64,000 nucleotides of DNA from Bacteroides intestinalis (GTDB lineage Bacteria > Bacteroidota > Bacteroidia > Bacteroidales > Bacteroidaceae): positions 682,155-746,154 of the forward strand of contig NZ_CABJDN010000002.1 of NCBI RefSeq assembly GCF_902364365.1. The letters are read 5' to 3'. Positions 54,807 through 64,000 of this stretch are shown piece after piece. Under the pieces are notes generated by a model, which worked only from the letters and a program-made list of their open reading frames with translations, searched no databases and was not told where the DNA came from. How positions within the stretch are numbered: the stretch's first letter is position 1; the number at the start of each line of letters is the position of its first letter. The position numbers and the translations under genes are program-made.

Positions 54807-55028
54807 TTATTTTTTAGAAGCCGGCTCTTCTATATCATCCTTTGCTTTATTTATTTCTTCTTTCGCCTCGTTCACACCATCCTTGAAGCTCTTCACGCCT
54901 TTACCTAATCCCTTCATCAATTCAGGTATCTTCTTACCACCGAACAACAACAAGATAAGCAAAGCAATAATGACCCATTCGGAACCGCTGGGCAGAAAGC
55001 CTAATAAAAGTAAGTTTGTCATATTCAT
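54807..55028 (-). CDS. tatA: twin-arginine translocase subunit TatA
   Basis: TatA multimers form the export path of the Tat system. The 73-residue product has one N-terminal membrane helix ([21 protein letters not shown]) with the Phe-Gly hinge, followed by an amphipathic helix [16 protein letters not shown] and an acidic, Lys-rich tail. Length and layout are typical. No TatB gene is nearby, which is normal in Bacteroidetes, where one TatA-type protein serves both roles. Confidence 0.94.
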   Translation of the reverse strand: MNMTNLLLLGFLPSGSEWVIIALLILLLFGGKKIPELMKGLGKGVKSFKDGVNEAKEEINKAKDDIEEPASKK

Positions 55029-55045
55029 AGTTTTTAAATTTGTTG

Positions 55046-55053
55046 CAAATATA
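55046..55053 (-). promoter_or_regulatory. -7 box of the tatA-tatC-helicase operon
   Basis: On the minus strand TATATTTG lies 18 bases before the tatA start. A consensus -33 element is not seen. Confidence 0.45.
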
Positions 55054-55121
55054 ATAGTTTCACTACAGATTACACGCTTTTACACGGATTAAAACGAAAA
55101 GAATAAAGGTAAACCCGAATA

Positions 55122-57650
55122 TCAGTCCTGATAATAGACCCTCTTCACCCGTGTAGAAACGCTTGTCAATACTTCATAAGGAATGGTTTCAAGTACATCG
55201 GAAAGCACCGTAATGGGCAGATGATCGCCAAATATCTCTACGGTATCCCCTTCTTTACATTCAATATCCGTAACGTCTATCATGCAGACATCCATGCAGA
55301 TATTACCGACATAAGGTGCACGTTGCCCATTCACCAAACAATATGCATGACCATTGCCTAAGTGACGGTTTAGTCCGTCGGCATATCCGATAGGCAGTGC
55401 AGCAATACGCGAATCACGTGTCAGATGTCCCTTGCGACTATATCCAACCGTATCTTCTTCGGGCACCCCCCGTATTTGCAGGATGGTAGTTTTCAGTGTA
55501 CTTACATTATTTATAATAGTATTATCGATCGGACTGATACCATACAAACCGATGCCCAGACGTACCATATCGAACTGTGCTCCGGGGAAACGCTCAATAC
55601 CTGCCGAGTTACAGATGTGACGGAGTATCTTATGCGGAAATGCTGCTTGCAACTGCATAGAAGCAGCTTCAAACATTTCTATCTGTCCACGCGTAAACGC
55701 GTCAAACTGAGATGCGTCACTACCCACAAGGTGAGAGAACACAGACCGTGCAATGACTGCATTCTGGCTCTTCAACCGTTCTATAAGCCGTGGCATATCC
55801 TCAGGCGCAAAACCCAGACGGTGCATACCCGTATCCAGTTTTATATGAATAGGGAAATTGGTGATACCTTCTTTTTCCGCCTCCTTAATCAGTGCATCCA
55901 GCAAATGGAAACTGTACACTTCCGGCTCCAGCTTATAGTCGAACATGGTCTTGAATGCCGTCATCTCCGGATTCATAATGATGATGCTCGCCGTAATGCC
56001 TGCTTTGCGCAGCTCGGAACCTTCGTCGGCCACAGCCACAGCCAGATAATCGACATGATGTTCCTGTAGCGTCTTGGCAATCTCATACGAACCTGCACCA
56101 TATGCAGACGCTTTCACCATGCAGACCATCTTGGTTTCCGGCTTCAGTTTACTACGATAATAATTCAGGTTGGCTATCATGGCTCCGAGATTCACTTCAA
56201 GAATCGTTTCGTGTACCTTCTTCTCCAGTTCTTCCGTCAAAGCATCAAAGCCAAACTGACGGGCACCTTTTATCAATATAATTTCATTTTCCAACCGTAG
56301 CTCACCACGGGAAATAGCACGCAACAATGCTTCCGTATTAGGATAGAAAGCCTTTTCAATATCAAAACGTGCAGCACACGAAGCAATCTCATTTCCAACA
56401 CCGATGATGCGCTCAATGCCACGACTGTTGATCAATTGCGATACCTTCCGGTAAAGCGTCGGTGCATTCTGCCCCGTTTCCAGTATATCAGAAAGAATGA
56501 GTGTACGCTTCAACCCATTGCTTTGCGAGCGACGGTAGAGGAAATCGAGCGCAATATCCAATGAAGCGAGATCACTGTTATAACTATCATTAATCAATAA
56601 GCAACCGTTTTTGCCCTCCTTTACTTCCAGACGCATAGCCACCGGTTCCAGTGTCGTCATGCGTTCCGTAATTTTTTCGGCGGGAAGCATCAGGTAAAGA
56701 CAAGCCGCCAGGCAGTTCAACGAATTCTCAATAGAAGCATCATCAATGAAAGGTAGCATAAAAGTATTGTCCATTTCCAGGTAACGGTAAGAGATGACGG
56801 TACAATCTTCTTTCTTCTCCACCTTACTTATAAACAGGGGACGCTCCATATCCCTTCGGCTCCATGCTATTTCACGGGCACTGAGCATGGATTTTGCCAC
56901 ACAATTACTGATAAACTCATCATCACCATTATAAATCACCACATCGCAGTTCTTAAACAGGGTTAGTTTCTCCATACATTTCTCTTGCAGAGAAAAGAAG
57001 TTTTCCTGATGAGCACCACCAATATTAGTCAGTATGCCAATGGTTGGCTTGATAATATTCTGTAAGGCACGCATTTCCCCCATCTCCGAGATACCAGCTT
57101 CGAAAATAGCAAGCTCAGACTGTTCGTTCATTTGCCAGACAGACAGAGGCACTCCGATCTGAGAATTATAACTGCGAGGCGAACGGACAATTACCCGTTC
57201 GGGACTAAGCAACTGATGAAGCCACTCTTTCACAATAGTCTTTCCATTACTGCCTGTGATGCCAATCACAGGAATCTGGAATTGCTCACGATGTTGCTCC
57301 GCCAATTTCTGCAAAGCTTTCAGCGGATTAGCAACTACTAAAAAGTTGAGTTGGGGTATGAGACTTGACTGCGCATCATCATGTTGTATAGAATCATCTA
57401 TAATCAATTGTCCATTTTCAATTGCCTTATAAGTTTCTTTGCTTACCACAAAATTGCGAACGCCACGTGAATATAAATCAGATATATAGCGGGCACCGTC
57501 ATTGCGTTTGGTAGTTAAGGCAAAGAACAAAGTTTCTTCGGGGAAACTCAAGGAACGGCTATCGGTAAGTAACCAGTCTATAGTTGCCGGCGTGTCCCCC
57601 ACACGTCGTGCACCAATGCGTTCGGCTATTGTTTCAATCGTATATGACAT
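55122..57650 (-). CDS. MurF-alanine racemase fusion
   Basis: This 842-residue cytoplasmic protein joins two steps of D-alanine use in peptidoglycan synthesis. Residues 1 to about 465 are MurF, which adds D-Ala-D-Ala to UDP-MurNAc-tripeptide, with the ATP loop GITGSNGKT near residue 130. Residues of about 475-842 are a fold-III PLP alanine racemase with Lys513 in MVKASAYGAG, the substrate loop DTGMHRLGF and the catalytic Tyr in TVGYSRKG. Such fusions are known in Bacteroidetes. The MurF part lacks the usual KxxD-type P-loop residues after GKT (GKTIVKE), which deserves a check against family alignments. Its start overlaps the GSCFA gene by 25 bases. Confidence 0.95.
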   Translation of the reverse strand: MSYTIETIAERIGARRVGDTPATIDWLLTDSRSLSFPEETLFFALTTKRNDGARYISDLYSRGVRNFVVSKETYKAIENGQLIIDDSIQHDDAQSSLIPQLNFLVVANPLKALQKLAEQHREQFQIPVIGITGSNGKTIVKEWLHQLLSPERVIVRSPRSYNSQIGVPLSVWQMNEQSELAIFEAGISEMGEMRALQNIIKPTIGILTNIGGAHQENFFSLQEKCMEKLTLFKNCDVVIYNGDDEFISNCVAKSMLSAREIAWSRRDMERPLFISKVEKKEDCTVISYRYLEMDNTFMLPFIDDASIENSLNCLAACLYLMLPAEKITERMTTLEPVAMRLEVKEGKNGCLLINDSYNSDLASLDIALDFLYRRSQSNGLKRTLILSDILETGQNAPTLYRKVSQLINSRGIERIIGVGNEIASCAARFDIEKAFYPNTEALLRAISRGELRLENEIILIKGARQFGFDALTEELEKKVHETILEVNLGAMIANLNYYRSKLKPETKMVCMVKASAYGAGSYEIAKTLQEHHVDYLAVAVADEGSELRKAGITASIIIMNPEMTAFKTMFDYKLEPEVYSFHLLDALIKEAEKEGITNFPIHIKLDTGMHRLGFAPEDMPRLIERLKSQNAVIARSVFSHLVGSDASQFDAFTRGQIEMFEAASMQLQAAFPHKILRHICNSAGIERFPGAQFDMVRLGIGLYGISPIDNTIINNVSTLKTTILQIRGVPEEDTVGYSRKGHLTRDSRIAALPIGYADGLNRHLGNGHAYCLVNGQRAPYVGNICMDVCMIDVTDIECKEGDTVEIFGDHLPITVLSDVLETIPYEVLTSVSTRVKRVYYQD

Positions 57651-58615
57651 ATTTCTTTCTCGTTTTGGAAATCTAAGTACGGGTATTTTTGGTTAAGTCG
57701 ATCTATTTTTAACACAATTTGTCCTAAAAAACACTTATACTCCTCTGACTCCGGATGGAAGGGCTTATGAGATAGCGCTTTATTGATATTTTCACTTTCC
57801 TGCATAATCTCTAACGCATCTTCCGAGAAGCAAGTCTGCACGAACTTCTCCCATACATAACGTACCGCCTGGGGGGACGGATGCACCATATCGTCAGCAT
57901 AAAAACGATAGTCGCGAAGCTCATCAAGCAAGAGTTCGTAAGCCGGAAAATAAGAGACATATTCGGGAAAAGAAGCCTGCAATTGGTCGATGGCAAGCAA
58001 AAGCGTGGCTTTGCTCAATTGATTGGCATGCATTCCATCGCGTATGTGCCGTATAGGGCTGACGGTAAGAATCACTTTCAGCTTCGGGTTCCGGGCAATC
58101 AGACCGGAGAAAAGGGAGGTATAGTCGGATACAATCTCCTGCACACTGAGTCGGCGACGAATAAAGACAGATTCCGGTTGCTTGTGGCAGTTTGCAACAA
58201 CATGCCCCGTAGTCTTCTGTTCGTACACCCAGGATGTACCAAAAGTCAACATCAGACAATCCAGTTGATGAATGCATTCGTGTGCCGCCAACAAGCGGGC
58301 ATTGATGCGCTGCAAAGTTTCCTCCATTGAAGGTGAAGAAAAATCTCCATGATGCATAGGACTATGCCAACATTCGCGGAAGAAAAACAAATCTTCTTCC
58401 TTATATACCTTACCTGCCACCACCTCACGCAAGGCAGCCGAAATGGACAAGGGATTATAGAGAACACCAAAAGGATTTATATCCGGATGAAATTTAGCAT
58501 CCGCGAGTAAGCTCCCCATGTTGGTAGCAAAACAAGACCCCATCAACAGGAGGCTATCTGCCTGTACAAGAGGTGGTAAACCGGAAGGCAACTCAACGGG
58601 AGTAAAGAAATCCAT
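57626..58615 (-). CDS. GSCFA-domain protein
   Basis: The 329-residue cytoplasmic protein carries the name-giving motif in LLMGSCFATNMG near residue 27, and the second block FGTSWVYE near residue 128. The fold is SGNH-hydrolase-like, with HPS near residue 250 as a possible catalytic His. The biochemical role is not established. Its stop lies inside the murF-alr gene (25-base overlap), and it follows the S24 regulator by 20 bases, so all three probably form one operon. A link to cell-envelope synthesis is possible but is inference only. Confidence 0.85.
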   Translation of the reverse strand: MDFFTPVELPSGLPPLVQADSLLLMGSCFATNMGSLLADAKFHPDINPFGVLYNPLSISAALREVVAGKVYKEEDLFFFRECWHSPMHHGDFSSPSMEETLQRINARLLAAHECIHQLDCLMLTFGTSWVYEQKTTGHVVANCHKQPESVFIRRRLSVQEIVSDYTSLFSGLIARNPKLKVILTVSPIRHIRDGMHANQLSKATLLLAIDQLQASFPEYVSYFPAYELLLDELRDYRFYADDMVHPSPQAVRYVWEKFVQTCFSEDALEIMQESENINKALSHKPFHPESEEYKCFLGQIVLKIDRLNQKYPYLDFQNEKEICHIRLKQ

Positions 58616-58635
58616 AGATTATGAAAATTAGTATT

Positions 58636-59358
58636 CTACATCATCATATTCTTCCGGATCGAGAACTTCACAATTGCCATTGCCTGGATAGCCGCAAACG
58701 GCACATCCATCGGTTCATGATGCGGATTATAGCTCACCAGCCTGATACAACCGTCTATTTCCGAACGGTTCACATACTTCACCGCCAAATATTCGTCTCC
58801 ATCGATATTGAACGAAATCAGGTACATCTCACCATAAATGACATTGCTAAAGCTACTGATTTCCTTAAAGCCTACGATATCTCCTGACTTCAAGATGGGG
58901 TACATACTGTCTCCACTGATATAGAGGGCACCATCACACAAGGGAATGCTGGGAATCTGTATCTTACCTACTACATATTGACGTTTGTTGGCAAGCAGTG
59001 TTTTTAGATTGGCAGCAGCAGTGATGTCATAAAGCGCTACGCTACGATCGCCCACCGGGTCGGGTGTTTTGGGATTGTGGATTATCTCTACTTCTCCCCT
59101 TGCGTACTCACTATTGCATAATTTTGCCTGATGTACAGGACTTCCTTTTCCCAGCAATAACCAGTTGTAGTCTACGTCTTTCATTTTGCTCAACAACAAC
59201 GGAAAGTCAGTACTGTTACGCGCAATCCAGTTGCTAAGTGTGGAACGCGAAACGCCCAGGTAAGCGGCCAGATCAGCATCAGTCTTAAAGTTCAGTACAC
59301 GTTTGGCGCGCTTCACTATGTCCGCTACGCTAAATAAGGAATCTTTTTCTTTCTCCAT
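58636..59358 (-). CDS. S24-type repressor with N-terminal helix-turn-helix
   Basis: The 240-residue product is started at the ATG at 59358. An upstream ATG at 59409 would add 17 residues with no domain content. Residues of about 10-65 are a CI-type helix-turn-helix (DLAAYLGVSRSTLSNWI). Residues of about 115-235 are an S24/LexA-like domain with Ser151 in ISGDSMYP and Lys194 in YLAVKYV, the catalytic dyad. No clear Ala-Gly cleavage site was found between the domains, so self-cleavage is uncertain. No phage genes lie nearby, so this looks like a resident regulator. Its leader contains operator-like palindromes. Confidence 0.85.
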   Translation of the reverse strand: MEKEKDSLFSVADIVKRAKRVLNFKTDADLAAYLGVSRSTLSNWIARNSTDFPLLLSKMKDVDYNWLLLGKGSPVHQAKLCNSEYARGEVEIIHNPKTPDPVGDRSVALYDITAAANLKTLLANKRQYVVGKIQIPSIPLCDGALYISGDSMYPILKSGDIVGFKEISSFSNVIYGEMYLISFNIDGDEYLAVKYVNRSEIDGCIRLVSYNPHHEPMDVPFAAIQAMAIVKFSIRKNMMM

Positions 59359-59382
59359 TTGATTTGTGCTAATTAAGTTCCA

Positions 59383-59475
59383 ATGCATTTCTTGTTCATA
59401 GATGCACACTTCTGCATTTCGTAAAATGCCAAAACTGAGGCTGACTGTTTTCTATACGAAAACCAAGCGATGCAT
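59383..59475. promoter_or_regulatory. possible operator cluster of the S24 repressor
   Basis: ATGCAT at 59383-59388 and 59470-59475, plus ATGCA or TGCAT at 59402 and 59413, cluster in the leader. GTTTTC-TATAC-GAAAAC at 59447-59463 is a perfect inverted repeat just downstream of the predicted start. Autoregulation is inferred. Confidence 0.4.
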
Positions 59476-59483
59476 TGCAGCAA

Positions 59484-59515
59484 CAAAAGTAATCAATTTG
59501 TTTTAAAGGGACAAA
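59484..59515 (-). promoter_or_regulatory. promoter of the S24 repressor operon
   Basis: On the minus strand TTTG (59512-59515) and TACTTTTG (59484-59491) are separated by 20 bases, a full match to the Bacteroides consensus. The leader would be about 120 bases. Confidence 0.7.
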
Positions 59516-59650
59516 CAAAAAGCAAAGATAACCCATCCGCTAATCAAAGAATAGATAAGACGCGTTGATAAATCAATTCATCCCGGACGGGTTATGAGTT
59601 AAATGATGATTCAGTATGCCACCTCCACATATAAGCAACAAATGCTTACA

Positions 59651-59738
59651 AAACAAGATATTTGTGAGATCAGTCGTATACTTAGGGTATCTCAGTTCCG
59701 TACTTAGGGGGCCTCAGTCCCATACCGAGATACCATCA
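59651..59738. repeat. four-unit 22-bp tandem array
   Basis: Units start at 59651, 59673, 59695 and 59717, exactly 22 bp each. The middle two share GTACTTAGGG or ATACTTAGGG followed by CTCA. The outer two keep the ATCA ending. The array lies between the S24 and dxs promoters. Confidence 0.75.
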
Positions 59739-59853
59739 TTATAACATATTTGATAATCAAGCATTTGCAAAAAACCTTTCAGGTCTTAAGAAATTGTAAC
59801 AAACAAACTGCTTTAAATGATAAATTAGTTCTTTTTTTTCGGGTTATGAATTA

Positions 59854-59924
59854 ACTACAAGCTATAAGCGCCTTTCGGAAAATAGCGCAACCACTTGTAG
59901 CTTGTAACCCGTAACTCGTAACTT
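59854..59924. repeat. palindromic element, copy 2 (dxs upstream)
   Basis: CTACAAGCTATAAG, CCTT-TCGG, ATAGC, CACTTGTAGCT and TGTAACCCGTA occur in the same order and orientation as in the copy at 54728-54796. CTACAAG (59855-59861) pairs with CTTGTAG (59894-59900). Confidence 0.72.
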
Positions 59925-60027
59925 TTCCGTTATTAAAATATAAGATAAATACAGATACACGAAGGTTAAAGAAGCAAGGATTCGTATTTTTTCCCCGAAA
60001 AGGAAATGACCTTCCGTTTTCTTTTAC

Positions 60028-60035
60028 TAATTTTG
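60028..60035 (+). promoter_or_regulatory. -7 box of dxs
   Basis: TAATTTTG lies 24 bases before the dxs ATG at 60060. No consensus -33 element is seen. It lies downstream of an in-frame ATG at 60006, which argues against that start. Confidence 0.5.
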
Positions 60036-60059
60036 CAGTTTGTAATCCTCAGAACAGAG

Positions 60060-61964
60060 ATGAAGACAGAGACAGCAACATATAACTTGCTAAATTCTAT
60101 TTCTGACCCGGAAGACCTGCGCAAACTGAGTGTTGAGCAACTCCCGGAAGTCTGCAAAGAATTGCGGCAGGACATTATAAAAGAAGTTTCGTGTAACCCG
60201 GGACACTTTGCAGCCAGTCTGGGGACGGTAGAATTGACCGTCGCCCTGCATTATGTGTTTAATACCCCCTACGACCGTATTGTGTGGGACGTGGGCCATC
60301 AGGCGTATGGTCATAAGATACTGACCGGACGCCGGAAAACATTCTCCACAAACAGGAAATTCAAAGGCATTCGTCCTTTCCCTTCTCCCGATGAAAGCGA
60401 TTATGATACTTTCACCTGCGGACATGCGTCTAATTCCATTTCAGCAGCACTCGGCATGGCCGTAGCAGCAGAAGAAAAAGGAGAAAAAGATCGCCATGTG
60501 GTTGCTGTAATAGGCGACGGCAGCATGAGTGGAGGACTGGCTTTTGAAGGGTTGAATAACGCCTCTGCAAGTTCCAACAATCTTCTCATTATCCTCAATG
60601 ATAATGACATGGCCATCGACCGCAGCGTAGGTGGTATGAAGCAATACTTGTTCAACCTGACAACTTCGAACCGCTATAATCAACTGCGTTTCAAAATATC
60701 CAAGATGTTATTCAAAGTGGGCATTCTCAATGAAGACCGCCGTAAAGCACTCATTCGTTTCAGTAATAGTCTGAAATCGATGGCTGCCCAACAACAGAAC
60801 ATCTTCGAGGGAATGAATATCCGTTATTTCGGTCCCATCAACGGGCATGATGTGAAGAATATCGCCCGTATCCTGCGGGATATCAAAGACATGAAAGGAC
60901 CGAAAATCCTACATTTACATACAGTCAAAGGAAAAGGATTTGAACCGGCAGAAAAGGCACCGGGTATCTGGCACGCACCGGGTAAATTTGATCCTGAAAC
61001 CGGTGAACGCTTTACGGCAGACACTCACAATCTGCCCCCGCTCTATCAGGATGTGTTCGGTGAAACCCTTGTGGAACTTGCCGAACAGAACCCACGTATT
61101 GTCGGTGTTACTCCCGCCATGCCTACAGGATGCTCTATGAACATGCTGATGAAGGCAATGCCCGATCGTGCCTTCGACGTAGGAATTGCCGAAGGACATG
61201 CTGCCACTTTCTCAGGAGGTATGGCAAAAGAAGGAATGCAGCCGTTCTGTAACATCTATTCCTCATTTATGCAACGTGCCTATGACAACGTCATTCATGA
61301 CATAGCCATACTCAAATTACCCGTTGTACTTTGCCTGGATCGTGCCGGACTGGTAGGCGAAGATGGACCAACGCACCACGGTGTGTTCGACTTAGCTTAT
61401 TTCCGTCCCATTCCCAATCTAACTATATCATCACCCATGAACGAGCATGAACTGCGCCGCCTCATGTACACGGCACAGTTGCCGGATAAAGGACCGTTCG
61501 TCATCCGCTACCCTCGCGGACGCGGTGTACTGACAGATTGGAAATGCCCATTGGAAGAAATCCCCGTCGGCAAAGGATGCAAACTAAAGGATGGTAAGGA
61601 TCTCGCCATACTCACCCTTGGTCCGATAGGTAATATTGCCGCAAAAGCCATCGAACGGGCAGAAAAAGAAAAAGATATATCAATAGCACATTATGACCTG
61701 CGCTTCCTTAAACCACTGGACGAGGAAATGCTGCATGAAATAGGACACTCATTTTCCCGCATCATCACCATTGAAGATGGCATACGGAAAGGCGGCATGG
61801 GTAGTGCCGTTCTGGAATTTATGGCCGACAACGGATATACCCCACACGTACAACGCATAGGTGTACCGGATACGTTTATAGAACATGGAACAGTACAAGA
61901 GTTGTATCACTTGTGTGGTATGGATGAAAAAGGGATATTAGAAAGCATAATAAAAGAGCGATGA
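60060..61964 (+). CDS. dxs: 1-deoxy-D-xylulose-5-phosphate synthase
   Basis: DXS condenses pyruvate with glyceraldehyde 3-phosphate, using thiamine diphosphate, in the first step of the MEP isoprenoid pathway. The 634-residue protein, from the ATG at 60060, is of normal length. It has the TPP motif [17 protein letters not shown] near residue 155, the [10 protein letters not shown] segment near residue 75, and the transketolase pyrimidine domain with [14 protein letters not shown] near residue 440. An earlier in-frame ATG at 60006 would place coding sequence over the -7 box. The stop overlaps the trkA start (ATGA), so the two are translationally coupled. Confidence 0.96.
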   Translation: MKTETATYNLLNSISDPEDLRKLSVEQLPEVCKELRQDIIKEVSCNPGHFAASLGTVELTVALHYVFNTPYDRIVWDVGHQAYGHKILTGRRKTFSTNRKFKGIRPFPSPDESDYDTFTCGHASNSISAALGMAVAAEEKGEKDRHVVAVIGDGSMSGGLAFEGLNNASASSNNLLIILNDNDMAIDRSVGGMKQYLFNLTTSNRYNQLRFKISKMLFKVGILNEDRRKALIRFSNSLKSMAAQQQNIFEGMNIRYFGPINGHDVKNIARILRDIKDMKGPKILHLHTVKGKGFEPAEKAPGIWHAPGKFDPETGERFTADTHNLPPLYQDVFGETLVELAEQNPRIVGVTPAMPTGCSMNMLMKAMPDRAFDVGIAEGHAATFSGGMAKEGMQPFCNIYSSFMQRAYDNVIHDIAILKLPVVLCLDRAGLVGEDGPTHHGVFDLAYFRPIPNLTISSPMNEHELRRLMYTAQLPDKGPFVIRYPRGRGVLTDWKCPLEEIPVGKGCKLKDGKDLAILTLGPIGNIAAKAIERAEKEKDISIAHYDLRFLKPLDEEMLHEIGHSFSRIITIEDGIRKGGMGSAVLEFMADNGYTPHVQRIGVPDTFIEHGTVQELYHLCGMDEKGILESIIKER

Positions 61965-63301
61965 AAATTATTATTGCCGGTGCCGGCGCAGTAGGCACAC
62001 ACTTGGCAAAATTGTTGTCCCGCGAAAAGCAGGACATCATATTGATGGACGACAATGAGGAAAGGTTGAGCACTCTCAGTTCTAACTTTGACTTAATGAC
62101 GGTCACAGCTTCACCTACTTCCATTCAAGGGTTGAAAGAAGTGGGGGCTAAAGAGGCAGACCTCTTTATAGCCGTCACTCCCGATGAGAGCCGTAACATG
62201 ACCGCATGTATGTTGGCTACCAACCTCGGTGCGAAAAAGACTGTTGCCCGCATTGATAATTACGAATACCTTCTGCCCAAAAATAAAGAATTTTTCAAGA
62301 AACTGGGTGTAGATTCACTGATTTACCCGGAAATGCTTGCAGCAAAAGAAATCGTATCCTCCATACGTATGAGTTGGGTACGCCAATGGTGGGAGTTTTG
62401 TGGCGGGTCCTTGATACTTATCGGTACCAAGATGCGTGAAAAAGCAGAAATACTGGATATTCCTCTCCACCAACTTGCCGGAACAGATAAACCCTATCAC
62501 GTAGTAGCCATCAAACGCGGTAACGAGACACTTATTCCGCGTGGTGACGATGTAATTAAACTACATGATATTGTTTATTTCACCACCACCCGCAAATATG
62601 TACCCTATATACGCAAGATAGCCGGCAAGGAAGACTATGCCGATGTACGTAACGTAATGATTATGGGTGGAAGCCGTATTGCCGTGCGAACCGCACAATA
62701 TGTGCCCGACTATATGCAGGTAAAGATCATAGACAACGATTTGAACCGTTGTAACCGTCTGACGGAAATCCTCGATGATAAGGTCATGATTATCAATGGT
62801 GATGGTCGTGATATGGACTTACTGATTGAAGAAGGTCTGAAGAATACGGAAGCTTTCGTAGCACTGACGGACAACTCGGAAACGAATATTCTCTCCTGCC
62901 TTGCAGCCAAACGTATGGGCGTCAGCAAAACAGTGGCAGAAGTAGAAAATATAGATTATATAGGTATGGCAGAAAGCCTCGATATCGGTACAGTGATCAA
63001 CAAGAAGATGATCACCGCCAGCCACATCTACCAAATGATGCTGGATGCTGATGTCAGCAATGTAAAATGTCTTACTTTTGCCAATGCCGACGTTGCAGAA
63101 TTCACCGTGAAGGCCGATTCTAAAATCACCAAACATCAAGTTAAAGACCTCGGTTTACCCAAGGGAGCTACTATCGGTGGATTAATCCGCCAGGGTGAAG
63201 GTGTGGTAGTAACCGGTAATACCCAGATAATACCGGGCGACCACGTAGTGGTGTTCTGCCTGAATATGATGATTAAAAAGATTGAGAAATTCTTTAATTA
63301 A
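61961..63301 (+). CDS. trkA: Trk potassium uptake regulator TrkA
   Basis: TrkA is the cytoplasmic nucleotide-binding ring that gates the TrkH potassium channel. The 446-residue protein has the full tandem layout. The first Rossmann RCK domain starts [19 protein letters not shown], followed by a TrkA_C domain at about residues 140-225. A second Rossmann domain from [14 protein letters not shown] near residue 230 is followed by a second TrkA_C. The acidic residue after the second strand (Asp in LMDDNEE) favours NAD(H) binding. The gene overlaps dxs by four bases and precedes trkH by five bases. Confidence 0.95.
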   Translation: MKIIIAGAGAVGTHLAKLLSREKQDIILMDDNEERLSTLSSNFDLMTVTASPTSIQGLKEVGAKEADLFIAVTPDESRNMTACMLATNLGAKKTVARIDNYEYLLPKNKEFFKKLGVDSLIYPEMLAAKEIVSSIRMSWVRQWWEFCGGSLILIGTKMREKAEILDIPLHQLAGTDKPYHVVAIKRGNETLIPRGDDVIKLHDIVYFTTTRKYVPYIRKIAGKEDYADVRNVMIMGGSRIAVRTAQYVPDYMQVKIIDNDLNRCNRLTEILDDKVMIINGDGRDMDLLIEEGLKNTEAFVALTDNSETNILSCLAAKRMGVSKTVAEVENIDYIGMAESLDIGTVINKKMITASHIYQMMLDADVSNVKCLTFANADVAEFTVKADSKITKHQVKDLGLPKGATIGGLIRQGEGVVVTGNTQIIPGDHVVVFCLNMMIKKIEKFFN

Positions 63302-63306
63302 GCGAC

Positions 63307-64000
63307 GTGATTAACTTTAAGATAGTAATACGGATTATCGGTATTCTCCTGTTGCTTGAAACAGTGATGCTGCTTGCCTGTTCCGGCGTTTCGTTCTATT
63401 ATCAGGACGAAGCATTGATAGATTTCTGGGTATCGGCAGGTATCACAGCAGGAGCAGGATTACTTCTGGCAGCCATGGGCAAGGGAGGAGATCGCCAACT
63501 AACACGCAGAGACGGATATGTACTCGTCAGCTTTGCGTGGATAGCATTTTCACTTTTCGGCATGCTGCCATTTTATATCAGCGGATATATACCGAGCATC
63601 ACCAATGCTTTCTTTGAAACAATGTCTGGCTTCAGCAGTACGGGCGCTACCATATTGGATGACATAGAGTCATTGCCCCACGGACTCCTCTTCTGGCGCA
63701 GTATGACCCAGTGGATAGGCGGTTTGGGGATTATCATGTTTACCATTGCCATCCTTCCGATATTCGGAGTCAGTGGTTTGCAGGTATTTGCAGCCGAAGC
63801 CAGCGGGCCGACACACGATAAAGTACATCCGCGTATAGGCATTACCGCCAAATGGATTTGGAGTATCTATGCAGGTATTACTGGTATTCTCGTTGTTTTA
63901 CTGATGATGGGCGGAATGGATTGGTTCGACAGCGTTTGTCATGCATTTGCCACTACCGGCACAGGTGGTTTCTCAACCAAACAAGCCAGTGTAGCCTACT
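63307..64000 (+). CDS. trkH: Trk potassium channel subunit TrkH (5' part, cut by window end)
   Basis: An open frame starts at a GTG five bases after trkA and runs off the window edge, so about 231 codons are visible. It encodes several membrane helices and the TrkH/KtrB pore segments: a first selectivity loop SGFSSTGATI near residue 109, and ATTGTGGFSTK at the window end as the second. Conserved TQWIGGLGIIMF follows the first pore. TrkH admits potassium through the inner membrane under TrkA control. The non-ATG start fits the tight spacing, while a later ATG would lose the first helix. Confidence 0.9.
   Translation, partial: MINFKIVIRIIGILLLLETVMLLACSGVSFYYQDEALIDFWVSAGITAGAGLLLAAMGKGGDRQLTRRDGYVLVSFAWIAFSLFGMLPFYISGYIPSITNAFFETMSGFSSTGATILDDIESLPHGLLFWRSMTQWIGGLGIIMFTIAILPIFGVSGLQVFAAEASGPTHDKVHPRIGITAKWIWSIYAGITGILVVLLMMGGMDWFDSVCHAFATTGTGGFSTKQASVAY

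Larger units (their letters stand above)
59516..60027. other. intergenic region between the S24 repressor and dxs
   Basis: More than 500 bases separate the divergent genes. The region holds a 12-base inverted repeat (59528-59539 with 59584-59595, ATAACCC and GGGTTAT words), a 22-bp array (59651-59738) and a palindromic element (59854-59924). A second TATCTTTG on the minus strand lies at 59523-59530. No gene is seen. Confidence 0.5.

Noticed and set aside
58636..59358. Prophage repressor or prophage remnant
   Set aside because: No integrase, structural or lysis genes and no att-like repeats are seen. The neighbours are conserved envelope genes.
60006..60059. 18-codon N-terminal extension of dxs
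   Set aside because: It overlaps the -7 box and adds a hydrophobic stretch absent from DXS proteins.

Overview
The window looks like a chromosomal segment of a gut Bacteroides species. The signs are two SusC/SusD pairs with hybrid two-component (HTCS) regulators, -7 boxes of the form TAnnTTTG instead of TATAAT, few Shine-Dalgarno sequences, a fused MurF-alanine racemase, and a Tat system with TatA and TatC but no TatB. The species cannot be named from sequence alone. No tRNA, rRNA, CRISPR array, integrase, transposase or phage structural gene was found.

Layout. 1-8.1 kb is housekeeping: an MFS transporter with a SIS-domain protein, a secreted dipeptidyl peptidase IV overlapping lipA, a membrane protein with a Nudix-like tail, an RsmI-like methyltransferase, and fabI. 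8.5-26.1 kb (plus strand) is a first pectin-type utilisation locus: GH28, DUF4861, GH43, a HAD phosphatase that looks out of place, GH95, SusC, SusD, a beta-helix surface lipoprotein and GH140. Its likely regulator, HTCS1, is convergent at 26.1-30.6 kb. 30.6-50.1 kb is a second locus around HTCS2: two paralogous alpha/beta-hydrolase esterases, SusD, SusC, a CE7 acetyl esterase, a CE12-CE8 fusion, the cupin KdgF, a GH105-CE8 fusion and an ExuT-like hexuronate transporter. 50.5-64 kb is housekeeping again: a nuclease-helicase, tatC, tatA, murF-alr, a GSCFA protein and an S24-type repressor on the minus strand, then dxs, trkA and a truncated trkH on the plus strand.

How it works together (inference from families). 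The esterases remove methyl and acetyl groups from galacturonan. GH28 cuts the backbone, and GH43, GH95 and GH140 trim side sugars (arabinose or xylose, fucose or L-galactose, apiose). The Sus pairs import fragments. GH105 and KdgF process unsaturated uronates, and the MFS carrier brings uronates into the cytoplasm. No polysaccharide lyase is encoded here, so the unsaturated ends must be made by enzymes encoded elsewhere.

The most unusual signals are non-coding. Five intergenic regions carry short tandem arrays with the same 22-bp (or 11-bp) period but different sequences. A 268-bp element is built from nested palindromes. Two copies of another palindromic element lie 5 kb apart. A promoter-hairpin pair could encode an RNA of about 70 nt.
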